Shown one piece after another: positions 1-7,041 of a stretch of DNA of 14,208 bases. Position numbers and translations under genes: made by a program. Within the stretch, counting starts at the first letter, position 1, and each line of letters begins with the position of its first letter. The notes under the pieces are model-generated. The model searched no databases. It saw nothing but the letters and a program-made list of their open reading frames with translations, and was not told the origin of the DNA. This DNA comes from UBA5499 sp002426275 (GTDB taxonomy: Bacteria > Bacillota > DTU084), in assembly GCA_937888735.1 (NCBI GenBank), contig CALASN010000114.1, positions 1 to 14,208 of the forward strand, read 5' to 3'.

Positions 1-780
1 CTCCAGCCGGGCTCTACGGGTCAGGTCAAGGAATTTCCGCTCTCCGACTGGCAGCGCCTGCATACGTACAAAGTTCCCTGGGAGCTGTTGGAGGAAGCCG
101 ATTTTTCACAGGTCGACGAGAGCTGCGGCCAAAGCCGCCGTTACATTTTGGCCAGAACGCAGATCAGCCCTTTTGAAAGGATGCAGTTTCTGCGCGGCAC
201 GGAGAAGCTCTTGCTTGATTTAGCCTATGGCGGCAAAGAAGTTTATACATTGCGGGACATGCTGCATGAATTTTTCCTGCGGGAAGCGGAACTCTGGGCT
301 CGAACCGCTGTGGACGGCGTGAGTTTTCTGGATGATTGGGGCTCTCAGACCGCAATGCTCATCTCGCCGGCTTTGTGGCGGGCTTTTTTTAAGCCCTTAT
401 ATAGAGATTATTGTGACATTTTGCACCGAGCCGGGAAAGCCGTTTTCTTTCATTCCGACGGCAACATTGAAGAGATTTATCCCGATCTGATTGAGATAGG
501 GGTAAACGCCGTCAATTCTCAGCTTTTTTGCATGGATTACCAGAGCTTGGGCGCGCTTTACGCCGGGAAAATCGTTTTTTGGGGCGAGGTAGATCGGCAG
601 CGCTTGCTGCCGTTGGGCACGCCGGAGGAGGTACGCTCCGGCGTAGAGAAGCTGCGCGCTGCCTTAGGCCGGCGGGGCGTGATCGCCCAGTGCCAGTTGG
701 AGCCCGGAGTTCCTCAAGAGAATATTGAGGCGGTTTTTGCGGCCTGGCAGGAAGAACAGGACCGCATGGGGCAAAGGTAG
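1..780 (+). CDS. Uroporphyrinogen decarboxylase (URO-D) family protein, 5' end outside window
   Basis: The frame is open from the first base to the TAG at 778-780, so about 259 C-terminal residues are visible and the start lies upstream. The fold is that of the URO-D/MtaA-CmuA superfamily, whose members decarboxylate uroporphyrinogen or transfer methyl groups between corrinoids and thiols. Recognisable blocks are RMQFLRGTEKLL, FLDDWGSQTAMLISPALWR, KAVFFHSDGNIEEIYPDLIE and the C-terminal QCQLEPGVPQENIEAVF. The block that in MtaA-like methyltransferases reads H-x-C (zinc ligands) is FHSDG here, with no Cys. A classical zinc-dependent methylcobalamin:CoM methyltransferase is therefore less likely than one of the many uncharacterised URO-D-like proteins of anaerobic Firmicutes. 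It converges on the chromate transporter genes with about 130 bp between and no clear terminator. Family assignment is firm; substrate is unknown. Confidence 0.85.
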   Translation, partial: LQPGSTGQVKEFPLSDWQRLHTYKVPWELLEEADFSQVDESCGQSRRYILARTQISPFERMQFLRGTEKLLLDLAYGGKEVYTLRDMLHEFFLREAELWARTAVDGVSFLDDWGSQTAMLISPALWRAFFKPLYRDYCDILHRAGKAVFFHSDGNIEEIYPDLIEIGVNAVNSQLFCMDYQSLGALYAGKIVFWGEVDRQRLLPLGTPEEVRSGVEKLRAALGRRGVIAQCQLEPGVPQENIEAVFAAWQEEQDRMGQR

Positions 781-908
781 GCCGCTGTGCGTGTACCAGA
801 GTCAGCCTGGACGTTTGGAAGCATGCGGCGCTGTTTTAGTTACCGTTCTTTGCGAGGCTGCCGCCGTATATGGCGAGTCCCTCTTTTGTATTCATTAGGG
901 ATTCTCCC

Positions 909-1481
909 TCACCCCATAATAATGGCTCCCGCAATCCCTGCCAGCACGGTCAATAAAATCGGATTTATATTGAAGCGGATATTCAGTACCGCTGTCAGGA
1001 TAAAGATGATCACGCAATTCAAAGACAGGGCGCCAATAGGAGTTATAAAGGCATCCCCAATATTTTTTCCCGTTACCGTAAGCACATTGGCCGCTATGGT
1101 AAACGCGGCCGCTCCGATTAGACCTACGGCGGCAGGCTTGATTCCAGACAAGGTATCCGTCAACCAAAAACTGTCTTGAAACTGCGCAAAAAAGCGCATA
1201 ATGACAATGGTGAGGACGAAGGACGGCACGGACACGCCCAGCGTAGCCGCAACAGCTCCCGGCAGCCCTTGGTGCAGATATCCCACATAGGTGGCCGCGT
1301 TGATGGCAATGGGACCTGGAACTATCATATCCAGTGCTGTCAAATCTGCGAACTGAGCGGGGCTGACGGAAAAGCGCCGCGCTTCGGTCATGACCATGGA
1401 GAGCATGGTATAGCCGCCTCCGAAGCTTAAAAAGCCCAGTTTGACGAACGTGTAAAACAGCTTGAAGCATTCAGGAAGCAT
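909..1481 (-). CDS. chrA: Chromate transporter (ChrA family), second half-size subunit
   Basis: This is a 190-residue integral membrane protein of the short-chain chromate ion transporter (CHR) family, which works as a pair of half-size proteins, as in Bacillus YwrA/YwrB. Such pairs are linked to chromate efflux, although the natural anion is often uncertain. Visible hallmarks are the N-terminal FLSFGGGYTML block, the ALDMIVPGPIAINAATYVGY block (PGPIAxNxAT is a family signature) and about five further hydrophobic segments ending in LLTVLAGIAGAIIMG. The ATG at 1481 has GGAGG (plus positions 1489-1493) seven bases upstream. The gene overlaps the end of the preceding half-gene by 11 bp, so the two are translationally coupled and the products probably act together. 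Only a 5-bp hairpin follows the stop, so termination is unclear. Confidence 0.9.
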   Translation of the reverse strand: MLPECFKLFYTFVKLGFLSFGGGYTMLSMVMTEARRFSVSPAQFADLTALDMIVPGPIAINAATYVGYLHQGLPGAVAATLGVSVPSFVLTIVIMRFFAQFQDSFWLTDTLSGIKPAAVGLIGAAAFTIAANVLTVTGKNIGDAFITPIGALSLNCVIIFILTAVLNIRFNINPILLTVLAGIAGAIIMG

Positions 1482-2049
1482 CGTCGCGCCTCCTCACCTT
1501 GGATCGCCTGAGCCGCTGATAAATAAATCCGGCAGCGCCGGACAGCAGAACGACAACCGGCGCGCCGGTATTCCCGAGAACCACAAGCAGAAAAGCGGCG
1601 ATCATCACGATGATGGCGAAAGCATTTTTTAGATTGTATCTGCCCAGCGAAAAGGCAGCCGAGAGCAGCAGCGCGGCGGACGCCGCCCGGATCCCGCGCA
1701 TTGCTCCCAGGAGCGGTCCTTGCTTGGGGATCATCTTCGCTAAAACGGTGGCCAGGACCATCAGAGAAAACGCCGGGAGGATGGCGCCGAAGCTTGCCGC
1801 TAACATTCCGCTTATACCGGCCGCGTGCCGCCCGACAAGAGAGGCGCAATTCAGCGCGATCACTCCGGGCATGGTTTGCGAGAGCGTGGCGTATTCCATA
1901 AATTCATCTTCGCTCAAAAGCTGATATTTTTCCACAGCATCGCGTTTAATAGCAGGGACCATGGCGAGGCCCCCCGCAAAAGTAAACGCGCTTGCCTTCA
2001 GAAAAGTGATGAACAACGTAAAACATTTAACGGGAGTGTTTTTACTCAT
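1471..2049 (-). CDS. chrA: Chromate transporter (ChrA family), first half-size subunit
   Basis: This is a 192-residue membrane protein and the partner of the downstream half-size CHR protein. Signatures are FTFAGGLAMVPAIKRDAVE near the N-terminus (in the place of the FGGG motif), then ATLSQTMPGVIALNCASLVG (the PGxIAxN motif, with V in place of P after PG), followed by hydrophobic segments. The C-terminus is basic (RLRRSKVRRRDD) and probably cytoplasmic. The ATG at 2049 has GGAGG at plus positions 2055-2059, spaced five bases. The two halves differ clearly in sequence, as usual for the paired short-chain subfamily, whose members insert in opposite orientation. Expression probably starts from the promoter at 2103-2076. 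Transport of chromate itself is a family-based inference. Confidence 0.9.
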   Translation of the reverse strand: MSKNTPVKCFTLFITFLKASAFTFAGGLAMVPAIKRDAVEKYQLLSEDEFMEYATLSQTMPGVIALNCASLVGRHAAGISGMLAASFGAILPAFSLMVLATVLAKMIPKQGPLLGAMRGIRAASAALLLSAAFSLGRYNLKNAFAIIVMIAAFLLVVLGNTGAPVVVLLSGAAGFIYQRLRRSKVRRRDDAS

Positions 2050-2075
2050 TCCGGCCTCCGAAATCTCTGGATCAG

Positions 2076-2103
2076 ATTAGCTTTGCTGTAGCGATCATGT
2101 CAA
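2076..2103 (-). promoter_or_regulatory. Putative sigma-A promoter of the chrA pair
   Basis: Read on the minus strand there is a perfect -35 hexamer TTGACA (2103-2098), a 16-base spacer and GCTAAT as -10 (2081-2076, 4 of 6 matches including TAAT). The predicted start near 2069 leaves a leader of about 20 bases that just holds the GGAGG of the first chrA gene. The perfect -35 and the fitting distance make it a good candidate; it was found by eye only. Confidence 0.5.
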
Positions 2104-2395
2104 GTATAGCAGAGGAAGGCAAGGACGTAAAGCTGTTACTCCGTCGCCGGAGAGCGCCAGCGCGAGAGCTCTGAAAAGCATTGCGGTTGAATTGAGAGTG
2201 GAGCATTTGCGTTTTGCCCGAAGGCTCATGTCAGCTAGTCATAAAAATTCCAAGCTGGCAAAGGTGTTTATAGCGATGGGCCGGAGTTTAGAGCCGCAGG
2301 CCTCCCATGAGGCGGGCATGTTCAGTTCGGTGGATACGAGCTGCAGGTGAGATTGTCAGCCGAACGTAAGTGACGGTTACGGCCAGCGATGTGAG
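2104..2395. other. Gene-poor intergenic stretch, no assigned function
   Basis: No recognisable gene lies here. On the plus strand one frame stays open up to the TGA at 2348-2350. It includes GTG 2198 and ATG 2228 but has no good ribosome binding site, and its translation (for example ALKSIAVELRVEHLRFARRL) resembles no family I know. Several short hairpins are present, such as CTCCG/CGGAG at 2139-2152 and GCCTC/GAGGC around 2310-2325, none with a T tract. It may be a decayed gene or simple spacer. Confidence 0.4.
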
Positions 2396-2428
2396 AAGCC
2401 GGCAGGTGAATTGCTCGCCTGCCGGCTT
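2396..2428 (-). terminator. Strong hairpin after glnA (terminator-like, no U tract)
   Basis: A perfect 11-bp inverted repeat, AAGCCGGCAGG (2396-2406) with CCTGCCGGCTT (2418-2428) around an 11-base loop, begins about ten bases after the glnA stop. The position fits a transcript end for glnA, but on the minus strand the stem is followed by CTCACATC instead of a T run. It may therefore be a 3' stabilising hairpin or a factor-dependent terminator. Confidence 0.55.
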
Positions 2429-2438
2429 GAGAACAACG

Positions 2439-3767
2439 TTAAAATACGGGCAGATATGTTTCAACTTCCCAGGGATGGACTTTGCTCTGATACATCTCCC
2501 ACTCCAGGCGCTTAGCCTTGACGAAATTAGTGAAGACGTGTTCGCCTAGAGTCTCCAGCATCAGCGGATCGGCGGTCAGAGCCTCCAGAGCTTGGTTTAA
2601 GTCCCGAGGGAGGTTTTCAATCCCTGAGGCGTTCCGCTCCGCTTGCGAGAGCTCATAGATGTTGCAGGTTACCGCATCCGGAGGCGTGAGCTTTCTTTTG
2701 ATGCCGTCCAGGCCCGCCTTGATCATTACGGCAAAAGCCAAATAGGGATTGGTGGAAGGATCCGGGGATCTCAGCTCTAACCTAGTGCTCTTTTTCCTGC
2801 CCGCGGGCACTCGCACCAGCGCGCTGCGGTTGGAAGCGGACCAAGAGACATAGACAGGCGCTTCAAAGCCGGCCACCAGGCGCTTATAGGAATTGATCAG
2901 CGGATTGGTGATGGCAGTGATGCTCTTGGCGTGCGCCAAAAGACCCGCGATGAAATGAATGGCCACCGGATCAAGCTCATAAGGCTCTTGGTGGTTATAG
3001 AAAGCGTTTTCGCTGTCCCGAAAGAGGGAAATATTAACATGCATGCCTGAGCCTGCAATCCCATAGATGGGTTTGGGCATGAATGTGGCATGCAGACCGT
3101 GCTGTCTGGCTACGGTTTTGGTGACAAATTTAAATGTGGAGACTCGATCCGCGGCAGTGAGCGCAGTGGAATATTTGAAGTCTATTTCGTGCTGGCCGGG
3201 AGCGTTTTCATGATGAGAGGTCTCCACTTCAAAACCCATTTGCTCCAGAGCCAAGGTTATGCTGCGCCTGGCCCGCTCTCCCCGGTCCACGGGGCCCATA
3301 TCGAAGTAGCCGCCCTTATCGTGGGTCAGGGTGGTGGGAGCGCCGTCTTCGGTCAGGTGAAAAAGAAAGAACTCGCATTCCGCGCCGATTTTGGGCGTGA
3401 AACCAAGCTCTTCCGCCTCTTCAATAGCTTTAGTCAGCACGTAGCGGGGATCGCCTGGGAACGGTTGTCCATTCGGCGTGTAAACGTCGCAGATTAAGCG
3501 GGCTTCGTCTGCGGACTCCCAAGGGAAAGTTACGAAAGTGCGAGGATCAGGCTTGAGGATCATGTCGGATTCTTCGATCCTGGTGAAGCCCTCGATGGAC
3601 GATCCGTCAAAGGAAATACCTTGCGAGAGAGCTTTTTCCAGTTGGATTACTGGCAGCGAAACGTTTTTAATGGTTCCAAGGATATCAGTAAATTGAAGAC
3701 GAATAAATTCGATTTTTTTCTCCTGGGCAATGCGCAGGACGTCCTCCTGCGTGAGGGCCTTTCCCAT
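2439..3767 (-). CDS. glnA: Glutamine synthetase, type I (GlnA)
   Basis: Forms glutamine from glutamate, ammonia and ATP; cytoplasmic dodecamer and the main ammonia-assimilating enzyme. The 442-residue length matches the GSI-alpha subtype of Bacillus and relatives. Motifs visible: FDGSSIEGF (53-61), followed at 63 by the Arg that in B. subtilis takes part in feedback inhibition; GAECEFFLF with metal ligands E130 and E132; HHENAPGQHEID (185-196) with further metal-binding Glu; GSGMHVN (239-245) with the active-site His; NPLINSYKRL (288-297); flap Glu in GFEAPVYVSWS; and RLELRSPDPSTNPY. The adenylylation-loop Tyr region of GSI-beta enzymes is absent, so control is probably by feedback and a GlnR-like regulator, though I see no GlnR box. 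The ATG at 3767 has GGAGG seven bases upstream (plus 3775-3779). The gene is divergent from the cobalamin uptake operon. Confidence 0.97.
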   Translation of the reverse strand: MGKALTQEDVLRIAQEKKIEFIRLQFTDILGTIKNVSLPVIQLEKALSQGISFDGSSIEGFTRIEESDMILKPDPRTFVTFPWESADEARLICDVYTPNGQPFPGDPRYVLTKAIEEAEELGFTPKIGAECEFFLFHLTEDGAPTTLTHDKGGYFDMGPVDRGERARRSITLALEQMGFEVETSHHENAPGQHEIDFKYSTALTAADRVSTFKFVTKTVARQHGLHATFMPKPIYGIAGSGMHVNISLFRDSENAFYNHQEPYELDPVAIHFIAGLLAHAKSITAITNPLINSYKRLVAGFEAPVYVSWSASNRSALVRVPAGRKKSTRLELRSPDPSTNPYLAFAVMIKAGLDGIKRKLTPPDAVTCNIYELSQAERNASGIENLPRDLNQALEALTADPLMLETLGEHVFTNFVKAKRLEWEMYQSKVHPWEVETYLPVF

Positions 3768-3785
3768 TTCTCTTCCTCCTCAATG

Positions 3786-3814
3786 TTAAATCACAGCTTA
3801 ATGCTACCATAATG
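3786..3814 (+). promoter_or_regulatory. Putative promoter of the BtuFCD-like operon
   Basis: A strong -10 like CATAAT (3809-3814, 5 of 6) lies 17 bases after a weak -35, TTAAAT (3786-3791, 3 of 6). The start near 3821 gives a leader of about 57 bases to the GTG at 3878. That leader is far too short for a cobalamin riboswitch. Confidence 0.35.
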
Positions 3815-3829
3815 AAAAAAACAGATCAA
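3801..3829 (-). promoter_or_regulatory. glnA: Putative glnA promoter
   Basis: On the minus strand TTGATC (3829-3824, 4 of 6 matches to the -35 consensus) is followed by a 17-base spacer and TAGCAT (3806-3801, 4 of 6 to the -10). The start would be near 3794, giving a leader of about 27 bases with the glnA ribosome binding site. It overlaps the opposing promoter at 3786-3814. Confidence 0.4.
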
Positions 3830-3877
3830 GGAGGGAGTAGGGAATTTATGCCGAATTTTTCAGTGGGAGGGGTTGAG

Positions 3878-4750
3878 GTGCGGAAATATTTTCTTTTACT
3901 CATCATTCCCTTTCTGTTTTTAGGCTGCGGTACTGCCCCGAAAAAGGGTGCGCCGTCTCAGGCCGGCTTCCCAATTGCGATCCCGGATGCTTTCGGCAAA
4001 GACTTTGAGCTTGCAAGGCCTCCTCAGCGGATCGTCTCTCTGGCTCCAAGCCATACGGAGATTCTTTTCGCCCTTGGCCTCGCGGATAGGATCGTGGGAG
4101 TCACCGAGTGGTGCAATTATCCGCCGGAGGCGGAAACAAAACCTAAAGTGGGCGATCTTAATCTTAACTTTGAAAAGATCGTTTCCCTGAAGCCGGATTT
4201 GGTGGTGGGCATCCGCAGCATGCAGGAAGACGCCCTGCTGCGGCTCCAGAAGCTGGGCCTGAAGGTTTTGGCTCTAGAGCCCCAAGGGATTGACGGCACG
4301 CTTGAGGCCATAGAAACTTTAGGGCTGGTGACCGGCAAAAAGGCGGAGGCTGATCAACTTAAAGCGAAAATTCAAGGACAGCTGGCAGGCGTCAAACAGC
4401 TAAAGCCTAAACCAAAGGTGTTGTTAGTGCTGGATCTGGATCCGCTCTATACAGTGGGGCCGGGCAGCCTTCAGCATGAATTGCTGGAGAGGGCCGGAGG
4501 GGAAAACATCGCGGAGGACGCGGACAATCCGTGGCCCCAGTTGGACGAAGAAGTGGTCATTGCCAAAGATCCGGATCTGATCTTGGTCACAGCAGACCAG
4601 AAGGCGCGCATTCTGGCCAAACCTGCCTGGCGGCACATCGCGGCAGTGAAAGAAAAGCGGATTTACGCCGTAGATCCCGATTTAATCTCAAGACCGGGTC
4701 CCAGATTGGGCATTGCCGTCCGGGAACTGGCCCGAGTGATGAGCAAGTAG
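3878..4750 (+). CDS. btuF: Cobalamin/corrinoid-type ABC transporter substrate-binding lipoprotein (BtuF-like)
   Basis: This is an extracellular, membrane-anchored substrate-binding protein of the vitamin B12/iron-siderophore class. From the GTG at 3878 it has 290 residues: a short basic N-terminus, a hydrophobic stretch, and the lipobox FLGC with the lipid-modified Cys at 17. The mature domain has RIVSLAPSHTEILFALGLAD (51-70), DRIVGVTEWCNYPPEA and KPKVGDLNLNFEKIVSLKPD, a pattern closest to BtuF-like proteins of Firmicutes. The start is preferred because GGGAGG (3865-3870) sits seven bases before GTG and the signal peptide begins at once. An upstream ATG at 3848, 13 bases after AAGGAGG, would add ten residues and cannot be excluded; the ATG at 3812 is unlikely. 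It leads an operon with permease and ATPase. Corrinoid is the likeliest ligand; heme or siderophore is possible. Confidence 0.88.
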   Translation: MRKYFLLLIIPFLFLGCGTAPKKGAPSQAGFPIAIPDAFGKDFELARPPQRIVSLAPSHTEILFALGLADRIVGVTEWCNYPPEAETKPKVGDLNLNFEKIVSLKPDLVVGIRSMQEDALLRLQKLGLKVLALEPQGIDGTLEAIETLGLVTGKKAEADQLKAKIQGQLAGVKQLKPKPKVLLVLDLDPLYTVGPGSLQHELLERAGGENIAEDADNPWPQLDEEVVIAKDPDLILVTADQKARILAKPAWRHIAAVKEKRIYAVDPDLISRPGPRLGIAVRELARVMSK

Positions 4751-4761
4751 GAGGAGCGCAA

Positions 4762-5787
4762 GTGCGGGAACTGGACGCGCAGCTGAAAGACCAACGCCGC
4801 AAGTGGCGCCTGGCGGGAGTGGGTTTAGGAGCGGCCTTGCTGCTGCTGATGTTGATCGCCTCAGCTTTGGGCTCCGTTCGCCTGAGTCTCAGAGAAGTCT
4901 TGGCGGTTTACTGTCAAAAGCTTACCGGCGAGGAAACAGCAAGCGAAGCTGCCCTGACCATTGTCTGGCAGCTGAGGCTGCCCAGGATTTTGCTTGCCGC
5001 CGCAGTGGGCGCCGCCTTGTCAGGCTCGGGCGTGGCCTTGCAGGGCTTATTCCGCAATTCCCTGGTGGATCCATATATTTTGGGTCTTTCTTCGGGAGCG
5101 GCATTGGGAGCGGCTTCGGCCCTGGCTTTGCATATCTCCTGGCTGATTCCGCCTTTTGCCTTTTTGGGAGCGCTGTTGGCCACAACTCTTGCCTATCTCC
5201 TGGCACAGGACCAAGGAAGGGCTCCGGTGCTGAGACTGCTTCTCTCCGGCGTTGCCACCAGCGCTTTTCTTTCCGCGTTGGTTTCAATTTTGATGCTGAA
5301 AAACCAAAACAACTTGCAGACCATTTTCCTGTGGCTCATGGGCAGTTTTTCCGGCCGCAGCTGGCAGGATTTGGTCTCCATCCTGCCGTATCTGGCGGCT
5401 GGGCTTTGTTTGATTTTTATGCGGCTGCGGGAATTAAACCTGCTCCTTTTGGGGGAGGAAGCGGCGGGACAATTGGGAATGGAGGTGGAGTGGGGCAAAC
5501 GCTTCCTGCTTTTGGGCGCCACCTTGGCTGCGGCAGCTAGCGTGGCTGCCAGCGGCACCATTGGGTTTGTGGGGCTGGTTGTGCCTCATCTGGTGCGGCT
5601 GCTGGCCGGCTCCGAGCACAGGCTTTTGTTTCCCATCTCCCTGTTGGCGGGCGCGCTTTTTTTGGTGCTGGCAGATACCTTAGCCAGGACCGTGATGGCT
5701 CCGGTGGAGCTGCCTGTGGGCATCATCACTTCGCTTTTGGGCGCGCCCTTCTTTCTTTATCTTTTGCGCACGGGAGGGAGAAGATGA
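4762..5787 (+). CDS. btuC: Cobalamin/iron-siderophore-type ABC transporter permease (BtuC-like, FecCD family)
   Basis: This is a 341-residue permease of the FecCD/BtuC family, expected to form a homodimer with about ten membrane helices per subunit. Landmarks from the GTG start are LRLPRILLAAAVGAALSGSG (71-90), ALQGLFRNSLVDPYILGLS (92-110), the glycine-rich SSGAALGAA, and GFVGLVVPHLVR (268-279), the cytoplasmic coupling region that contacts the ATPase. The last helices run through LPVGIITSLLGAPFFLYLL. The GTG at 4762 is chosen because AGGAGGAG (4749-4756), which overlaps the stop of the binding-protein gene, is correctly spaced. The same frame is open further upstream but is only the shadow of that gene. 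The stop overlaps the ATPase start (ATGA at 5784-5787), showing translational coupling. Confidence 0.92.
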   Translation: MRELDAQLKDQRRKWRLAGVGLGAALLLLMLIASALGSVRLSLREVLAVYCQKLTGEETASEAALTIVWQLRLPRILLAAAVGAALSGSGVALQGLFRNSLVDPYILGLSSGAALGAASALALHISWLIPPFAFLGALLATTLAYLLAQDQGRAPVLRLLLSGVATSAFLSALVSILMLKNQNNLQTIFLWLMGSFSGRSWQDLVSILPYLAAGLCLIFMRLRELNLLLLGEEAAGQLGMEVEWGKRFLLLGATLAAAASVAASGTIGFVGLVVPHLVRLLAGSEHRLLFPISLLAGALFLVLADTLARTVMAPVELPVGIITSLLGAPFFLYLLRTGGRR

Positions 5788-7028
5788 TCGTCTTCAGCGT
5801 GCAGGGGGTGACTTTCGCTTATGGCAAGACCCCCATCTTGCAGAACCTCCAGCTTGAGCTGGAAGAAGGCAAATTTTTAGGGATCATAGGCCCGAATGGC
5901 AGCGGTAAATCAACCCTGCTGCGGCTCTTTTCGAAAGTTCTCTCTCCGCAGAAGGGAGTCGTCAAGTTCAAAGAAGCTTCCCTGGCCGGCTGGAAGCGGG
6001 CAGCTTTGGCCCGCAAGTTGGCGGTGATGGGGCAGGAAAGCCCGCAGGATCTCGATCTTACTGCCAGTCAGGCGGTGCTTTTAGGCCGCGCTCCTCATCA
6101 GAGCCGCTTCGGCGGCGAAAGCCCCAGAGATCTTGCGGCTGTGGAAGAGAGCATGCGCCTCACCAATACTTGGGAGCTGGCCTTTCGCCCTTTTTGTCAG
6201 CTCAGCGGCGGGGAACAGCAGCGGGTAATGCTGGCCAGAGCTCTGGCCCAGGAGCCGGAGGTTTTGCTTTTGGACGAGCCAACCGCGCATCTGGATTTCA
6301 ATTATCAGCTGGAGTTTTTCTCTCTGCTCAAAGAGCTGGTCTCCCAAGGGAAGCTCACCGCTATCGCTGTGCTGCACGATCTCAACCTGGCGGCCGCCTT
6401 CTGCCAGCAGCTTGTGCTGCTCTCCGGCGGCAGCGTTTTGGCTCTTGGCACGCCTGAGGAAGTATTGACCGCGGATTTGATTCGGCAAGCATACGGCATT
6501 GAAGTGCAGGTGAGCGTAAGTCCCGTGACTGGCGGACCTTTGCTGACGCCGCTTCCCCTGCCGAGGGGGAAACGCGGCTTCAGGGTGCATATCATCGGCG
6601 GCGGCGGAGCAGCCGCGTCTGTATATTACCCTCTCCTGCAGGCTGGCTTTACTCTCTCCACAGGCGTGTTGAACCAGGGAGATACGGATTGGCAGGCGGC
6701 AAAAAATCTCGGCTTGGAAATGGTGGAGATTCCGGCTTTCAACCCCATTTCTCAAAAGGCCGGCCAAGAAAACTTAGCTTTAATCAAAAAAGCCCGGGCC
6801 GTTGTTTTGACGGCTGTGCCCTTTGGCTCTGGGAACCTGGAGAACCTGCGGGCTGCTTTCTCAGCGCCTGAAGGGGGACTGTTTTTGCTCGCCGGCGGCC
6901 CTTTTGCCCAGCGGGATTATACAGGCGGTGAAGCCGGCCGCTTATATGAGCAATTGCTGGACAGAGGACAGGTCGTGACGGCACAGCGACTGCCTGCGGC
7001 CCTTGAGGACGTTCAGAATGCTAACTAA
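5784..7028 (+). CDS. btuD: Cobalamin-type ABC transporter ATPase (BtuD/FepC-like) with C-terminal extra domain
   Basis: The first 250 or so of 414 residues are a complete ABC ATPase: Walker A GPNGSGKST (36-44), Q-loop Q84, signature LSGGEQQ (140-146), Walker B LLLDEP (161-166), D-loop near 168-171 and switch His 198. The GTPEEVLTADLIRQAYGIEV segment is typical of the FepC/BtuD subclass. After a Pro-rich linker (252-265) comes an extra domain of about 150 residues starting RVHIIGGGGAAASVYYPLL, a glycine-rich turn reminiscent of nucleotide-binding folds, followed by GVLNQGDTDWQAAKNLGLEM and AVVLTAVPFGSGNLENLR. Standard BtuD proteins (about 250 residues) lack it. As far as I recall, longer ATPases with a similar tail occur in other anaerobic Firmicutes; what the tail does is unknown to me. 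Start ATG overlaps the permease stop; GGGAGGGAG precedes it. Confidence 0.92.
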   Translation: MIVFSVQGVTFAYGKTPILQNLQLELEEGKFLGIIGPNGSGKSTLLRLFSKVLSPQKGVVKFKEASLAGWKRAALARKLAVMGQESPQDLDLTASQAVLLGRAPHQSRFGGESPRDLAAVEESMRLTNTWELAFRPFCQLSGGEQQRVMLARALAQEPEVLLLDEPTAHLDFNYQLEFFSLLKELVSQGKLTAIAVLHDLNLAAAFCQQLVLLSGGSVLALGTPEEVLTADLIRQAYGIEVQVSVSPVTGGPLLTPLPLPRGKRGFRVHIIGGGGAAASVYYPLLQAGFTLSTGVLNQGDTDWQAAKNLGLEMVEIPAFNPISQKAGQENLALIKKARAVVLTAVPFGSGNLENLRAAFSAPEGGLFLLAGGPFAQRDYTGGEAGRLYEQLLDRGQVVTAQRLPAALEDVQNAN

Positions 7029-7041
7029 AGGAGGCGTAAAG

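Noticed and set aside
781..908. Terminator between the URO-D-like gene and chrA
   Set aside because: Only short hairpins (for example AGGGA-TTC-TCCCT at 897-909) without a T tract on either strand.
1176..1430. Plus-strand open frame opposite the chrA gene
   Set aside because: It is antisense to a well-supported membrane protein gene; composition is unlike a protein.
3780..3800. TGTTAAATCACA near the glnA start as a GlnR/TnrA box
   Set aside because: The consensus TGTNA-N7-TNACA is not met: the second half-site is missing at the required distance.
4531..4761. Upstream extension of the BtuC-like frame
   Set aside because: It overlaps the end of the binding-protein gene in another frame, its translation is non-hydrophobic and Arg-rich, and a well-placed ribosome site supports the GTG at 4762.
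4803..5540. Long plus-strand open frame inside the BtuC-like gene
   Set aside because: It is a shadow of the permease gene: Gly/Ser/Phe-rich translation, no domain, no ribosome site.
6081..6767. Long minus-strand open frame opposite the BtuD-like gene
   Set aside because: It is antisense to clearly coding ABC ATPase sequence, with no motif and no ribosome site.
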